Notes: a model not told the origin generated them from the sequence alone. Counted from the stretch's first letter, positions 34,614 to 44,264 are shown. The stretch is DNA of 64,000 nt from Aequorivita iocasae (GCF_016757735.1 NZ_CP068439.1:1736001-1800000), one strand, 5' to 3'. Program-made: numbers and translations.

Positions 34614-36215
34614 ATGAAAACACTTATTACAATTTCTTGTTTTTTAACAATGTTTGTTGCCACTGCCCAGTGGACTACAGATACGGATGCCAATACGCTG
34701 GTTGCAGAATCTGGCGAACTCGATGTTCAGGCGCGCGGAACATCTGACGGACAGACCTATGTGGTATATTGGAAAAACGTTGGAGCACCGACCAATATTG
34801 AACTTAGAATGCAGGTTATGGATGCAGATGGCAACCGAAAGTTTGGCGAGGATGGATTGCTTGTAAGCGATCAACTATCAATGAGCACATTTACGGTTAT
34901 TATGAATACTGTTGTTGATGCCGATAATAATTTATATATAGGAGTTACTGGAACTACAGATTTTTCGGCCCATGCTTTTAAAATGGATAGTGACGGAAAC
35001 CACCTTTGGGGTGCTAACGGTATTAATTTAGGAACTGGAGTACCGGTGACCATATTGCCATTATCTTCTGGAGATGCCATTATTTCTTGGCATGATTCCG
35101 GTGAGGCAGTGATGCAAAAATACGATTCCGGCGGAAATGCAGTTTGGCCTGGCACTAAAACAATTGGGTCTGGAAATACAACGGCTGCCAATTTATTTGA
35201 ACTCTCCAATAATGATTTTGTAGTGGTTTATCATTCCATTTTAAGCGGAATAAATTCATTTTTATATGCTCAACGATACGATTCCGATGGGAATCCGGTT
35301 TGGTCAAATGCTGTTCAAATTGCAGATGGAGCTACTGCCTTTAACCGCGCTTATACAGGTGTACAGGATGGAGATGTGGTTTATATGGGCTATTTTTCTT
35401 CTACCGGTACCCGTTTTGATTCTTATTTACAGCGAATAAACCCGGATGGATCACTTCCCTGGGGAATTAATGGTTCAGATTTCGATATAAATCAAACCGA
35501 TTATGAAATGGAAACTGAAATTGCTTTTCAGCCAGGGTCACAGTATGTGTGGTCTATTTCTACCTATCGCAATGCTACCCAAAGTGAGCGTGGGGAATAC
35601 GTACAGAAATTTGATAAAGATTCCGGAGCGCGTGAATTCACAGATAATGCAAAGGTTTTATTTCCTTTGGGAAATGATAAGTCACATCAAGGGTCACTTC
35701 GGCTAAGAGATGGCAGTCCTCTTTTCTTGATGGAAGAAGGAGAAAACAATGGAGCTACGCCAACCACTCTGAACGTGGTTTATCTGGATGAAAATGGAAA
35801 CTTTGCCTGGCCGGAAGAAACAAGGCCGGTCGCCACCTTTGCGGCCGCTAAGAGCAGGGTGAATTTCACTGAAGAAGGCAATATGCAAAATGTGGCTGTT
35901 TTTGTTGAGGACAAAGGCAACGGAAAAGAAATTTACGCACAAAACGTAGTTGATGAGACTGCTGAAATTGAAGATTTTTCAAATGTTTCCGTCTTTTTCA
36001 AAAACCCCGTGGAAGATGAAATGGTTTTGAAAAGTAATTCAGATATTGCAGAAATTAAAATATTTAATATTCGGGGGCAACAGTTATTTGGCAAAAAATA
36101 TAAAGGTGAAAACGAAATAAAAATCAACACACAAAAGTGGAATACTGGAATTTATTTTATGAACATTTCTACGAATAAAGGAGGCGTAAAGAGAATGAAA
36201 ATAATTAAAAAATAA
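34614..36215 (+). CDS. Secreted protein with type IX C-terminal sorting domain
   Basis: A 533-residue protein with a signal peptide (MKTLITISCFLTMFVATAQ) and a C-terminal sorting domain of the type A kind from about residue 460 (PVEDEMVLKSNSDI, IKIFNIRGQQLF, WNTGIYFMNISTN, ending VKRMKIIKK), so it should be exported by the type IX system and anchored or released at the cell surface. The middle contains repeated units with D-x-DGN and W (for example MQKYDSGGNAVWPG and AQRYDSDGNPVWSN), suggesting a beta-propeller. Target and activity unknown. A bidirectional terminator follows. Confidence 0.85.
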   Translation: MKTLITISCFLTMFVATAQWTTDTDANTLVAESGELDVQARGTSDGQTYVVYWKNVGAPTNIELRMQVMDADGNRKFGEDGLLVSDQLSMSTFTVIMNTVVDADNNLYIGVTGTTDFSAHAFKMDSDGNHLWGANGINLGTGVPVTILPLSSGDAIISWHDSGEAVMQKYDSGGNAVWPGTKTIGSGNTTAANLFELSNNDFVVVYHSILSGINSFLYAQRYDSDGNPVWSNAVQIADGATAFNRAYTGVQDGDVVYMGYFSSTGTRFDSYLQRINPDGSLPWGINGSDFDINQTDYEMETEIAFQPGSQYVWSISTYRNATQSERGEYVQKFDKDSGAREFTDNAKVLFPLGNDKSHQGSLRLRDGSPLFLMEEGENNGATPTTLNVVYLDENGNFAWPEETRPVATFAAAKSRVNFTEEGNMQNVAVFVEDKGNGKEIYAQNVVDETAEIEDFSNVSVFFKNPVEDEMVLKSNSDIAEIKIFNIRGQQLFGKKYKGENEIKINTQKWNTGIYFMNISTNKGGVKRMKIIKK

Positions 36216-36233
36216 GGCATATATGCTTATTTG

Positions 36234-36268
36234 AAAAAAGTCTTTCTGTTCTATGGGAAGACTTTTTT
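36234..36268. terminator. Bidirectional terminator between convergent genes
   Basis: Stem AAAAAAGTCTTTC / GGAAGACTTTTTT with a 9-base loop, A tract on one side and T tract on the other, so it can serve both the T9SS cargo gene and the membrane protein gene converging from the right. Confidence 0.87.
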
Positions 36269-36812
36269 ATCCTTCCTCTTTATCTTTATTATCTTCATGA
36301 AAAACAAGGGGATGATCTTTTTCACCCAGCCCAACGATTTTTATCATATTGATAACAGTGTTATAAAGCATTAAAATAACCGAAACCATACCACCGCTGA
36401 GCAATGAGGAAAGAAACAGCGTTGCCCAATAAATGGTTGAATACCAAGAGGTAGGTAGCTCCTCTGATTCCGTAATGGGAATATTAAAAATCTGGAAAAG
36501 TATAATGGCTATAATAAAAAGTATGGTATCTAACTTAGCAATAGTCATTACTTGTGTATAATGGGCTTGCTTTAATTTTGATTTGGATCCTGAACTTATT
36601 CCCAAAAGAGTTAACAAAAGTGCCAAAATAGTTGCAGAAGCCAACACAATGGTGTTGCAGAGCATGTTTATTCCAGGTAATGAAGAAGTAATCAATTTTT
36701 TTGCTTCATATCCTGAAATATTTCCCAAAAGAAAAACTCCGGTTCCGGTGATAATTGCAGCAATTAATCCGCCATATAATGATCGCTGGTTGTATTTTGA
36801 AAGTTTTATCAT
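36267..36812 (-). CDS. Uncharacterised four-segment membrane protein
   Basis: A 181-residue protein with four predicted membrane helices (about residues 17-35, 52-74, 93-112, 128-155), short loops, and a charged tail ending KDKEEG. I recognise no family motif. It lies on the minus strand alone between two terminators, so it is its own unit. No function is offered. Confidence 0.7.
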   Translation of the reverse strand: MIKLSKYNQRSLYGGLIAAIITGTGVFLLGNISGYEAKKLITSSLPGINMLCNTIVLASATILALLLTLLGISSGSKSKLKQAHYTQVMTIAKLDTILFIIAIILFQIFNIPITESEELPTSWYSTIYWATLFLSSLLSGGMVSVILMLYNTVINMIKIVGLGEKDHPLVFHEDNKDKEEG

Positions 36813-36880
36813 TTTCTTTCTTGGTTATTTTTTACGTTACTGCCCTTCTGAAAGAGTCCAAAAAATTATTTATAAAGATA

Positions 36881-36920
36881 AAAAAAAGGCTTTTATACAT
36901 TTGCATAAAAGCCTTTTTAA
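36881..36920. terminator. Terminator between DUF4136 gene and membrane protein gene
   Basis: Stem AAAAAGGCTTTTAT / ATAAAAGCCTTTTT with an 8-base loop, flanked by A and T tracts. On the minus strand it lies just after the DUF4136 gene. Confidence 0.87.
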
Positions 36921-36922
36921 AA

Positions 36923-37462
36923 TTATTTCTTCAACGTTCCTGGCGGATATTCTGCTAAAATTTTCATTACAATTTCACGAATACGTTCTTCTTTTCGTTC
37001 CATATCACTGGTAACCAAATCTGCGCTGCCCATACCTTGCCAAACCAAATTATTGGTTTTAGCGTCAATTAGGTCAATGTAAAGTGTGCCTTCGGTAGAA
37101 CGGGAAACGTGGCTTCCGCCGTAATAGCCACCATAATACCAAGGATTCCAGCCCCAGCCATAGCCAAAATTATTATTGTAAACATCTACACGCTCACGCT
37201 CTTTGGTGAAAATGCTAACGAGTAAATCTGGAGTGGTAGATTTTGACATTCCTTTTACGGTAAGATTTTCTTCAATGGCTCGAAGAATACGTTTTTTATC
37301 GAGGTCGCTGATCTGGGCTTTGTCAATTCCAGGCTTAAAAAAAGCGAAGGAGTTGTACTGATTAAAATTTACTTCTTTGTCAAAATCCGTTGCCACACGA
37401 ACAGTGGAGCAGGATGCGAAAACAAAAAGAAACAACAGCGGTAAAAATTTAAGTGCTTTCAT
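36923..37462 (-). CDS. DUF4136 lipoprotein
   Basis: A 179-residue lipoprotein: signal peptide with lipobox ending VFASC, then DFDKEVNFNQYNSFAFFKPG and a DUF4136 core ending VWQGMGSADL. An aromatic Gly/Tyr/Trp-rich insert (FGYGWGWNPWYYGGYYGG) is typical of many flavobacterial members. Function unknown; cell-envelope location is expected. It starts 13 bases downstream of the urocanate hydratase stop, so both may share a transcript. Confidence 0.87.
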   Translation of the reverse strand: MKALKFLPLLFLFVFASCSTVRVATDFDKEVNFNQYNSFAFFKPGIDKAQISDLDKKRILRAIEENLTVKGMSKSTTPDLLVSIFTKERERVDVYNNNFGYGWGWNPWYYGGYYGGSHVSRSTEGTLYIDLIDAKTNNLVWQGMGSADLVTSDMERKEERIREIVMKILAEYPPGTLKK

Positions 37463-37474
37463 AAGATTAATTTT

Positions 37475-39457
37475 TTATTTGAATAATTTATCATCAACGA
37501 AATTTGGAAGCGTAACCTTTAATTGCGGATTATTTTGCATTGCTCGTTTTATTGCGAAAACAGCTTCATTATTCCGTGACCAACTGCGTCTGGCTATTCC
37601 GTTATTTACATCCCAAAACAGCATATTTTCAAGTCGCCGTTGCGCATCTGTACTACCATCAAGAACCATTCCGAAACCGCCGTTTATTACTTCGCCCCAA
37701 CCTACACCACCACCGTTGTGGATACTCACCCAAGTTGCCCCGCGGAAGCTATCGCCGATTACATTTTGGATGGCCATATCGGCCGTAAACCTGCTTCCGT
37801 CGTATATGTTAGAAGTTTCGCGATACGGCGAATCGGTCCCCGAAACATCGTGATGGTCACGCCCCAAAACCACTGGACCAATTTTTCCATCGGAAATTGC
37901 TTTGTTGAAAGCCGAAGCAATCTGCACACGCCCGTCAGAATCTGCATATAGGATACGCGCCTGCGATCCGACCACCAATTTGTTTTCCTGCGCGCCTTTA
38001 ATCCAAGTGATGTTATCCTGCATTTGTTGCTGGATTTCCTTTGGCGAATTTTTCATCAATGCCTCCAAAACCTCACAAGCTATTTCATCAGTTTTTTGTA
38101 GATCTTCAGGTTTTCCCGAAGCGCATACCCAACGGAACGGTCCAAAACCGTAATCGAAACACATGGGGCCCATAATATCTTGCACATAAGATGGATATTT
38201 GAATTCCTTATTTTTTTCTTCGGAAACTACGTCGGCACCTGCGCGAGAGGCTTCCAAAAGGAATGCATTTCCATAGTCGAAGAAATACGTGCCTTTTGCA
38301 GTGTGCTTATTAATAGCTTCCACTTGGCGGCGCAAACTTTTTTGTACTTCCTTTTTGAAATTTTCAGGATTATTGGCCATCATTTCGTTGGCTTCCTCAT
38401 ACGTCAAACCAACGGGATAATATCCTCCCGCCCACGGATTGTGAAGCGAGGTTTGATCACTTCCCAAATCGATATAAATGTTTTCCTCGGCAAATTTTTC
38501 CCAGACTTCCACCACATTTCCGTCGTAAGCTATCGAAACGGTTTCCTTATTCGCCAATGCTTCTTTTACGCGTTGTGAAAGTGCATCCAAATCTGAAATC
38601 ACTTCATCTACCCAACCTTGGCTGTGTCTGGTTTCAGTTGCTTTTTTATTCACTTCGGCGCAGACCGTAACACAGCCTGCAATATTCCCGGCTTTGGGTT
38701 GCGCGCCGCTCATTCCGCCAAGACCGGAAGTTACGAACAAACCGCCCTTTAGCTCTTTTTTAATTTTTCTGAAACCGTTCAAAACCGTAATCGTGGTGCC
38801 GTGTACAATTCCCTGTGGGCCGATGTACATATAGCTTCCCGCGGTCATTTGACCGTATTGGGTTACGCCAAGCGCATTGAATTTTTCCCAATCGTCAGGT
38901 TTTGAATAATTCGGAATCATCATTCCATTTGTAACCACCACTCGGGGCGCGTCTTTATGTGAAGGAAACAAACCCATTGGATGCCCTGAATAAACTGCCA
39001 AAGTCTGCTCGTCGGTCATTTCCGAAAGGTATTTCATCACCAAAAGATACTGCGCCCAGTTTTGAAATACCGCGCCATTCCCTCCGTAAGTAATCAGCTC
39101 ATGTGGATGTTGCGCCACGGCATAATCCAAATTGTTTTGAATCATTAGCATAATCGCCTTTGCCTGCTCACATTTTCCGGGATATTCCTCAATTGGTCGT
39201 GCGTACATTTTATAATCGGGACGAAAACGGTACATATAAATGCGCCCGTATTTTTCCAGCTCCTCGCGAAATTCGGGTAGAAGCGTGGCGTGGTGTTTTG
39301 GCTCAAAATAGCGAAGGGCGTTGCGCAGGGCAAGTTCCTTTTCTTCCTTTGAAAGAATTTCCTTCCGCTTTGGCGCGTGGTTTATGGATGGATCGTAAGA
39401 TTTCTTTTCAGGTAAAACTGATGGAATGCCTTGTTGAATTTGTTCTTTAAAAGTCAT
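37475..39457 (-). CDS. hutU: Urocanate hydratase
   Basis: Second step of histidine degradation: adds water to urocanate to give 4-imidazolone-5-propionate, using tightly bound NAD+ as electrophile. The 660 residues match the longer urocanase type. YGGNGAVFQNWAQYLLVMKY, TSGLGGMSGAQPKAG and the C-terminal HNGGGVGWGEVINGG are family signatures. No hutH, hutI or hutG is in the window, so the rest of the pathway must lie elsewhere. Confidence 0.96.
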   Translation of the reverse strand: MTFKEQIQQGIPSVLPEKKSYDPSINHAPKRKEILSKEEKELALRNALRYFEPKHHATLLPEFREELEKYGRIYMYRFRPDYKMYARPIEEYPGKCEQAKAIMLMIQNNLDYAVAQHPHELITYGGNGAVFQNWAQYLLVMKYLSEMTDEQTLAVYSGHPMGLFPSHKDAPRVVVTNGMMIPNYSKPDDWEKFNALGVTQYGQMTAGSYMYIGPQGIVHGTTITVLNGFRKIKKELKGGLFVTSGLGGMSGAQPKAGNIAGCVTVCAEVNKKATETRHSQGWVDEVISDLDALSQRVKEALANKETVSIAYDGNVVEVWEKFAEENIYIDLGSDQTSLHNPWAGGYYPVGLTYEEANEMMANNPENFKKEVQKSLRRQVEAINKHTAKGTYFFDYGNAFLLEASRAGADVVSEEKNKEFKYPSYVQDIMGPMCFDYGFGPFRWVCASGKPEDLQKTDEIACEVLEALMKNSPKEIQQQMQDNITWIKGAQENKLVVGSQARILYADSDGRVQIASAFNKAISDGKIGPVVLGRDHHDVSGTDSPYRETSNIYDGSRFTADMAIQNVIGDSFRGATWVSIHNGGGVGWGEVINGGFGMVLDGSTDAQRRLENMLFWDVNNGIARRSWSRNNEAVFAIKRAMQNNPQLKVTLPNFVDDKLFK

Positions 39458-39472
39458 TTTCTAAAAATATTT

Positions 39473-39643
39473 TTATTGATGCTTCCCAGTTTTCTTATTG
39501 AACCCATATGGACAATGACGGCAGCCACTTTCGCAGCAATATCCGCGTTTTAAGTGGTACTGTTCCGTAAAACACTTGTAGCCTTCGGGCGTAAGGTAAT
39601 AATCGCCTTCTTCGAGCTCTATTTTTTTCTTTGGAAAAAGCAT
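39473..39643 (-). CDS. Small Cys-rich DUF5522 protein
   Basis: A 56-residue frame, MLFPKKKIELEEGDYYLTPE to HCPYGFNKKTGKHQ, on the minus strand directly upstream of hutU. Five Cys, four of them in GYCCESGCRHC, suggest a metal or Fe-S site. It matches the DUF5522 family of tiny proteins common in Bacteroidota, often with PYGF near the end. Function unknown. Stop TAA at 39473, start ATG at 39643. Confidence 0.82.
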   Translation of the reverse strand: MLFPKKKIELEEGDYYLTPEGYKCFTEQYHLKRGYCCESGCRHCPYGFNKKTGKHQ

Positions 39644-39696
39644 GTCACAAAAGTAAGGATTTCAAGGCTGAAAGTTTTAAAATTGAACCAAATCCA

Positions 39697-39724
39697 TTGT
39701 TTCGGGATTTAAGCCTTAAATTTG
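39697..39724 (+). promoter_or_regulatory. Promoter of era
   Basis: TAAATTTG at 39717-39724 fits TAnnTTTG; TTG at 39697-39699 lies 17 bases upstream. The era ATG is 20 bases downstream. Confidence 0.55.
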
Positions 39725-39743
39725 CAATATCAATTCCAAAGAA

Positions 39744-40631
39744 ATGACAAAACACAAGGCCGGATTCGTAAATATTATTGGAAACCCAAACGTGGGCAAA
39801 AGCACGTTGATGAACGCTTTTGTGGGTGAACGGCTTTCCATTATTACTTCCAAGGCGCAGACCACGCGCCACCGAATTTTGGGAATTGTGAACGGCGATG
39901 ACTTTCAAGTGCTTTTGAGCGATACACCCGGAATCATAAAACCTGCCTACCAACTGCAGGAAAGTATGATGGATTTTGTGAAATCTGCCTTTGAGGATGC
40001 CGATATTCTGCTGTATTTGGTGGAATTGGGCGAAAAGGAGCTGAAAGATGAGGCGTTTTTCAACAAAATAACAAATTCAAAAATTCCAGTTTTATTGCTG
40101 ATAAATAAAATTGACAAAGGCAACGAGGAGCTGCTTTCCGAAGCCTTAAAGCTTTGGCAGGAAAAAGTTCCTAATGCTGAAATTTTTGCGATTTCTGCGC
40201 TACAAAATTTTGGGGTTCCCGAAGTTTTTAATCGAATTATTGAATTGCTTCCCGAATCGCCGCCCTTTTATCCAAAAGACCAACTCACCGATAAGCCCGA
40301 ACGATTTTTCGTAAACGAAGCCATTCGCGAAAAAATATTGATGCACTACAAAAAGGAGATTCCCTATTCCGTTGAAATTGATACCGAGGAATTTTTTGAG
40401 GACGAAAATATCATCCGAATCCGCAGTATAATTATGGTGGAGCGCGAAACGCAAAAAGGGATTATCATCGGTCACAAAGGTTCAGCTTTAAAGCGCGTGG
40501 GCACTGAAGCCCGAAAGGATTTGGAGAAATTCTTTGGAAAGCAAATTCATTTGGAACTTTATGTGAAGGTGAATAAAGATTGGAGAAGTAACGAAAAGCA
40601 GCTACGGCGATTTGGGTACAACCAGAAATAA
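39744..40631 (+). CDS. era: GTPase Era
   Basis: Essential GTPase that assists 30S ribosome assembly by binding 16S rRNA. G1 motif GNPNVGKS at residues 13-20, G3 DTPG in LLSDTPGIIK, G4 NKID in LLINKIDKG; a C-terminal KH domain with IIGHKGSALKRVGTEAR. Length 295 is standard. A heptad-rich element follows the stop. Confidence 0.97.
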   Translation: MTKHKAGFVNIIGNPNVGKSTLMNAFVGERLSIITSKAQTTRHRILGIVNGDDFQVLLSDTPGIIKPAYQLQESMMDFVKSAFEDADILLYLVELGEKELKDEAFFNKITNSKIPVLLLINKIDKGNEELLSEALKLWQEKVPNAEIFAISALQNFGVPEVFNRIIELLPESPPFYPKDQLTDKPERFFVNEAIREKILMHYKKEIPYSVEIDTEEFFEDENIIRIRSIIMVERETQKGIIIGHKGSALKRVGTEARKDLEKFFGKQIHLELYVKVNKDWRSNEKQLRRFGYNQK

Positions 40632-40808
40632 ATTCCAAATTTCAAGCACCAAATTCCAAATAAATCTCAAATTCCGAATAAATTCCAAAATCCAAGACTT
40701 GCAATTCGGTGAATAAAAGAGTCCCGGCTCTCATTTAGGGAGGGCGATTCACCCTTTGAAGGGGGTTAGGGGGATGTTTTGGAATTTGGAATTTGAAATT
40801 TGGAATTT
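40631..40808. repeat. Heptad palindrome enclosing a CCCCCTT-type repeat, after era
   Basis: Left arm 40631-40697 with words ATTCCAA, ATTTCAA, GCACCAA, ATTCCAA and relatives. Right arm 40779-40808: TTGGAAT twice, TTGAAAT, TTGGAAT. Between them sits a copy of the CCCTTTGAAGGGGG repeat (40747-40780) and about 50 unassigned bases. The right arm encodes the C-terminus of the convergent gene. Confidence 0.83.
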
Positions 40809-41293
40809 TCAACAATCTCATTCATAAAATCATACAGTTCGCGCATTCCGGGTTTTCCTTTTTTCTTTCCCATGGCTCCGGCGAAATACAGTAAAATCCA
40901 AGCCAATACCAAAACAACTGCAATAATGATTTGAATGGTTATCGGGTTTCCCAAATTGTAATTGGAGTACAACCAAGTCAAATCTACCATAAATAGAATT
41001 CCAACCGCAACATGCAGAAACATAAACATGGTCCACACAGTTGGATTTGGCCCGAAAAAACCGTTGAGGGAACAGGAGTTTTCATCTTTTTCCGTTATTT
41101 CCAAATGCAGTTGCGGCGACCAAAAGTGCTGTTCCCTTTTCGGTAATTTTATAAAAATATGATCGTCCACGCAGGAAATTATAAATCTATTTTGTATTTC
41201 TTTAACTTCCGAAAATTTCATAACCAATTGTGAACAAGGTTCTTCAAGTTCCATTTGGAAACGTGGACGCAATACAATTTCATTGGAAAGCAT
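40766..41293 (-). CDS. Uncharacterised protein with two membrane segments
   Basis: A 175-residue protein. The N-terminal 100 residues are soluble and beta-rich (RFQMELEEPCSQLVMKFSEV); two membrane helices follow (VWTMFMFLHVAVGILFMVDL and a second near residues 120-142), then a basic KKKGKPGMRELYDFMNEIVE. I recognise no family function. The last residues, NSKFQIPNSKTSP, are encoded by heptad words and the CCCCCTT repeat, so the natural end is probably just after the MNEIVE region. Confidence 0.7.
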   Translation of the reverse strand: MLSNEIVLRPRFQMELEEPCSQLVMKFSEVKEIQNRFIISCVDDHIFIKLPKREQHFWSPQLHLEITEKDENSCSLNGFFGPNPTVWTMFMFLHVAVGILFMVDLTWLYSNYNLGNPITIQIIIAVVLVLAWILLYFAGAMGKKKGKPGMRELYDFMNEIVENSKFQIPNSKTSP

Positions 41294-41351
41294 TCTTTAA
41301 TTATTTATTTTTAAAGCCGTTAAAATAGTATTTTTTCTGCCAACTAAAAGC

Positions 41352-41359
41352 TATTTTTG
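41352..41359 (+). promoter_or_regulatory. -7 box of der promoter
   Basis: TATTTTTG fits TAnnTTTG exactly; a T-rich stretch lies at the -33 position (about 41331). The TTG at 41357 lies inside this box and so cannot be the start of der. Confidence 0.55.
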
Positions 41360-41377
41360 CACCCTAAAATTAAGATT

Positions 41378-42682
41378 ATGAGCATTGTTGCCGTCGTAGG
41401 AAGACCAAATGTGGGAAAATCCACTTTTTTCAATAGATTGATTCAGCGTAGGGAAGCCATTGTGGATGCTGTGAGCGGCGTTACGCGTGACCGCCATTAC
41501 GGAAAAAGTGACTGGAACGGAAAGGAATTTTCGTTAATTGACACTGGAGGTTATGTAAAGGGAAGCGACGATATTTTTGAAGCTGAAATAGACAAACAAG
41601 TGGAACTAGCTATTGATGAAGCAGATGCCATAATCTTTATGGTTGACGTGGAAAGCGGCGTTACCGGAATGGACCAAGAGGTAGCGAAACTGCTTCGCCG
41701 TTCAAAAAAACCCATCTTTTTGGCCATCAATAAAGTGGATGCTGCTTCAAGAGTTAATGATGCTTTGGAGTTTTATTCACTTGGTTTTGAAAACCAATAC
41801 AATCTTTCAAGTATAAACGGAAGTGGAACTGGTGAATTGCTCGATGATTTGGTGAAGGCATTGCCGGATAGGGAAGAGCCGGATGATAGCGAGTTACCAC
41901 GTTTTGCAGTTGTGGGTCGTCCGAACGCGGGAAAATCTTCTTTCATCAATGCGTTGATTGGCAAGGACAGATATATTGTTACCGATATTGCGGGAACTAC
42001 GCGTGATAGTATTGATACAAAGTATGACCGTTTCGGGTTTGAGTTCATTTTGGTTGATACTGCCGGAATCCGCAAAAAAAGCAAGGTAAAGGAAGATCTC
42101 GAATTTTATTCCGTAATGCGAAGCGTCCGTGCTATAGAACACTGCGATGTTATCATCCTTATTTTTGATGCTACCCGGGGTTTTGACGGACAGGTGGAGA
42201 ACATTTTTTGGCTGGCACAACGCAATAATAAAGGAATTGTGATACTTGCCAATAAGTGGGATTTGGTGGAAGACAAAGAAAGCAGTAGTGTTAAGGATTA
42301 TGAAAAATACATCCGTCAGCAAATTGAGCCTTTTGTGGACGTGCCCATTGTTTTTGTTTCCGTACTTACAAAGCAACGTATTTATAAAGCCATTGAAACA
42401 GCGGTACAGGTTTACCAAAACCGAAGCAAAAAAGTTAAGACCAGTGAGCTGAACGAAGTAATGCTCCCTATTATCCAAGCATATCCGCCGCCGGCTTACA
42501 AAGCGAAATATGTAAAAATAAAATTCTGTACGCAGTTGCCAACTCCGTATCCAAGTTTTGCGTTTTTCTGTAATCTTCCGCAGTATGTGAAAGATCCGTA
42601 TAAGCGTTTTATTGAGAATAAACTAAGGGAAAACTTCGATTTTTCGGGAGTTCCTATTACGGTTTATTTTAGGAAGAAGTAA
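41378..42682 (+). CDS. der: GTPase Der (EngA)
   Basis: Double-GTPase needed for 50S ribosome maturation, 434 residues. Two G domains are visible: [12 protein letters not shown] at the start with DTGGYV, and [14 protein letters not shown] near residue 180 with DTAGIRKK; a C-terminal KH-like domain follows ([18 protein letters not shown]). ATG 41378 is chosen; the TTG at 41357 lies in the promoter -7 box. Confidence 0.97.
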   Translation: MSIVAVVGRPNVGKSTFFNRLIQRREAIVDAVSGVTRDRHYGKSDWNGKEFSLIDTGGYVKGSDDIFEAEIDKQVELAIDEADAIIFMVDVESGVTGMDQEVAKLLRRSKKPIFLAINKVDAASRVNDALEFYSLGFENQYNLSSINGSGTGELLDDLVKALPDREEPDDSELPRFAVVGRPNAGKSSFINALIGKDRYIVTDIAGTTRDSIDTKYDRFGFEFILVDTAGIRKKSKVKEDLEFYSVMRSVRAIEHCDVIILIFDATRGFDGQVENIFWLAQRNNKGIVILANKWDLVEDKESSSVKDYEKYIRQQIEPFVDVPIVFVSVLTKQRIYKAIETAVQVYQNRSKKVKTSELNEVMLPIIQAYPPPAYKAKYVKIKFCTQLPTPYPSFAFFCNLPQYVKDPYKRFIENKLRENFDFSGVPITVYFRKK

Positions 42683-42707
42683 AGGCAATAGTCGGTTAGT
42701 TATTCAA

Positions 42708-43451
42708 CTACTTACCTGCTTTTAAAAAAATGTCCCAAGTAGCAAGTTGGGTTACGTCCAGTTTTTTCCAAAGATTATCTAGTTCTTTTTCAATTTGTAT
42801 TATTGGATCAGTCCTATTTTTGTCTTTGTATCTTTGGGTAGCAGACCAGCTAATGAGTAACCCTTTTAAATCTTCCAATGTTATTTCTTTTTGAAATTTA
42901 AAGGAAGGCGTTTCTATTTCGTTGAAGGGGAAGGGAATGGTTTTATATTCTTCAGCAACAAGTTGACTTTCCTTTTGCCAAAATTCACCAACAATGTTGT
43001 CGTGAAAATGAAGAATTAATTTATCTATTTCTGAAGATACTCTTGGCAAACTGTAAGTCCAAACAGCAATAATTCCTTCCGGTTTCAAAACACGTTTTAC
43101 TTCAGAATAAAATTTTTCGAAATTAAACCAATGAAGTGCTTGGGCCACTGTTATTAAGTCGACAGAATTATTCGCTAAGCTACAACTTTCAGCTTTTTCA
43201 ACTTTATAAGTAATTTTTGGATGTGATTGTGCATTTGAAATTTGTTGCCCACTCGGATCGGTGGCATAAACTTTTTCAAAATAATTGGCCAAACCTATAG
43301 CCGATTGTCCGTTGCCAGTACCACAATCCCAAGCTAAATCGTAATTTTTGGTTAGAGTGCTCAAATAGTCAAATAATTCTTTGGGATAGGAGGGCCTGTA
43401 CTTTTGGTAAGCAGTAGATTGTTTTGAAAAATTATCTTTAAATTTTTCCAT
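42708..43451 (-). CDS. Class I SAM-dependent methyltransferase
   Basis: A 247-residue methyltransferase. Motif I is DLAWDCGTGNGQSAIGLA near residue 40, followed by the acidic YATDPSGQQIS and post-motif VDLITVAQALHWFNFEKFY, placing it in the methyltransferase-11/25 group. Substrate is not predictable. It is the last gene of a minus-strand run; the CCCCTCC-type repeat at 43469-43510 separates it from the preceding gene. Confidence 0.85.
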   Translation of the reverse strand: MEKFKDNFSKQSTAYQKYRPSYPKELFDYLSTLTKNYDLAWDCGTGNGQSAIGLANYFEKVYATDPSGQQISNAQSHPKITYKVEKAESCSLANNSVDLITVAQALHWFNFEKFYSEVKRVLKPEGIIAVWTYSLPRVSSEIDKLILHFHDNIVGEFWQKESQLVAEEYKTIPFPFNEIETPSFKFQKEITLEDLKGLLISWSATQRYKDKNRTDPIIQIEKELDNLWKKLDVTQLATWDIFLKAGK

Positions 43452-43468
43452 GTTCTTTATTTTTTGAA

Positions 43469-43510
43469 CTCCCTCCCTTTGAAAGGAGGGTTGGAAAGGG
43501 ATGTGTTTTT
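43469..43510. repeat. Diverged CCCTCC-type dispersed repeat
   Basis: CCCTCCCTTTGAAAGGAGGG hairpin followed by TTGGAAAGGGATGTGTTTTT, a relative of the 25162 repeat. It touches the stop codon of the TPM protein gene at 43509. Confidence 0.65.
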
Positions 43511-44264
43511 ACCAACCACCGCTAGCTCCGCCACCACCGAAACCGCCACCACCGAAACCGCCGCCAAAGCCGCCACCGCCACCGAAACTTCCGCCACCGC
43601 CGAAGCTTCCGCCGCCACCGCCAAAACCACCACGACCAAGGCTACTCAGCACAATAATGTCCAGCAAGCTTCCGCCGCCTCCACCTTTACCGCCGCGCCC
43701 TCCTTTTCGCATAAGCGCAATAATGATAATGATAAAGATGAATATGATGAAAAAAGGGATGGGTGTTCCGTCCTTTTTTCCGAAATCGCGGTCTTCTTTG
43801 AATTCGCCTTTCAATGCTGCAAAAATGGCATCACTTCCTTTATCAAGACCTTCGTAATAATTTTCTGCTTTAAATTCAGGAATCATAATTCGGTTTATGA
43901 TGCGTTCGGCCATTAAATCGGTGATTCGGTATTCAATGCCGTAACCCGTGTTTATATCAACTTTGCGGTCTTCTTTTGCAAGCGTGATTACAATTCCATT
44001 GTCTTCGCCATCTTGGCCAATGCCCCATTTTTGGCCCCATTCTGCACCGAGCATGGAAATGTCTTCGCCGTTTGTAGAGCCGATAATAATACAAACAATT
44101 TGTGTGGAAGTAGAATCGGCATAACGAATCAACTTATTTTCCAATGCAGTTTTTTGTGAAGGTGTAAGCAGGTTTATATAATCGTAAAGTGAAGTTTGCT
44201 TTTCGGGCTTTGGCGGAATTTCATATTGGGCCGAAACATTTTTAGGGAAAATAAAAATTCCCAA
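43509..44264 (-). CDS. TPM-domain membrane protein with Gly-rich tail
   Basis: An envelope protein with a TPM (YgcG-like) domain, about residues 20-150 (LTPSQKTALENKLIRYADST, QDGEDNGIVITLAKEDRKV, IRYGIEY-like NTGYGIEYRITD), one membrane helix (FFIIFIFIIIIIALM), then about 60 residues of GGGGSF/GGGGF repeats ending SGGW. The domain's activity is debated. The start is uncertain: TTG 44264 is the first usual start codon, but the hydrophobic signal-like stretch extends upstream to about 44313 without ATG or GTG, so a rare start is possible. Confidence 0.82.
   Translation of the reverse strand: MGIFIFPKNVSAQYEIPPKPEKQTSLYDYINLLTPSQKTALENKLIRYADSTSTQIVCIIIGSTNGEDISMLGAEWGQKWGIGQDGEDNGIVITLAKEDRKVDINTGYGIEYRITDLMAERIINRIMIPEFKAENYYEGLDKGSDAIFAALKGEFKEDRDFGKKDGTPIPFFIIFIFIIIIIALMRKGGRGGKGGGGGSLLDIIVLSSLGRGGFGGGGGSFGGGGSFGGGGGFGGGFGGGGFGGGGASGGW

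Noticed and set aside
39645-39953. A 102-codon minus-strand frame across the era 5' end
   Set aside because: It overlaps the era promoter and the conserved G1 region antisense; the real small gene there is the DUF5522 frame at 39473-39643.
43464-43916. Long plus-strand frames rich in Pro, Ala and Thr
   Set aside because: They are antisense reflections of the Gly-rich tail of the TPM protein on the minus strand.
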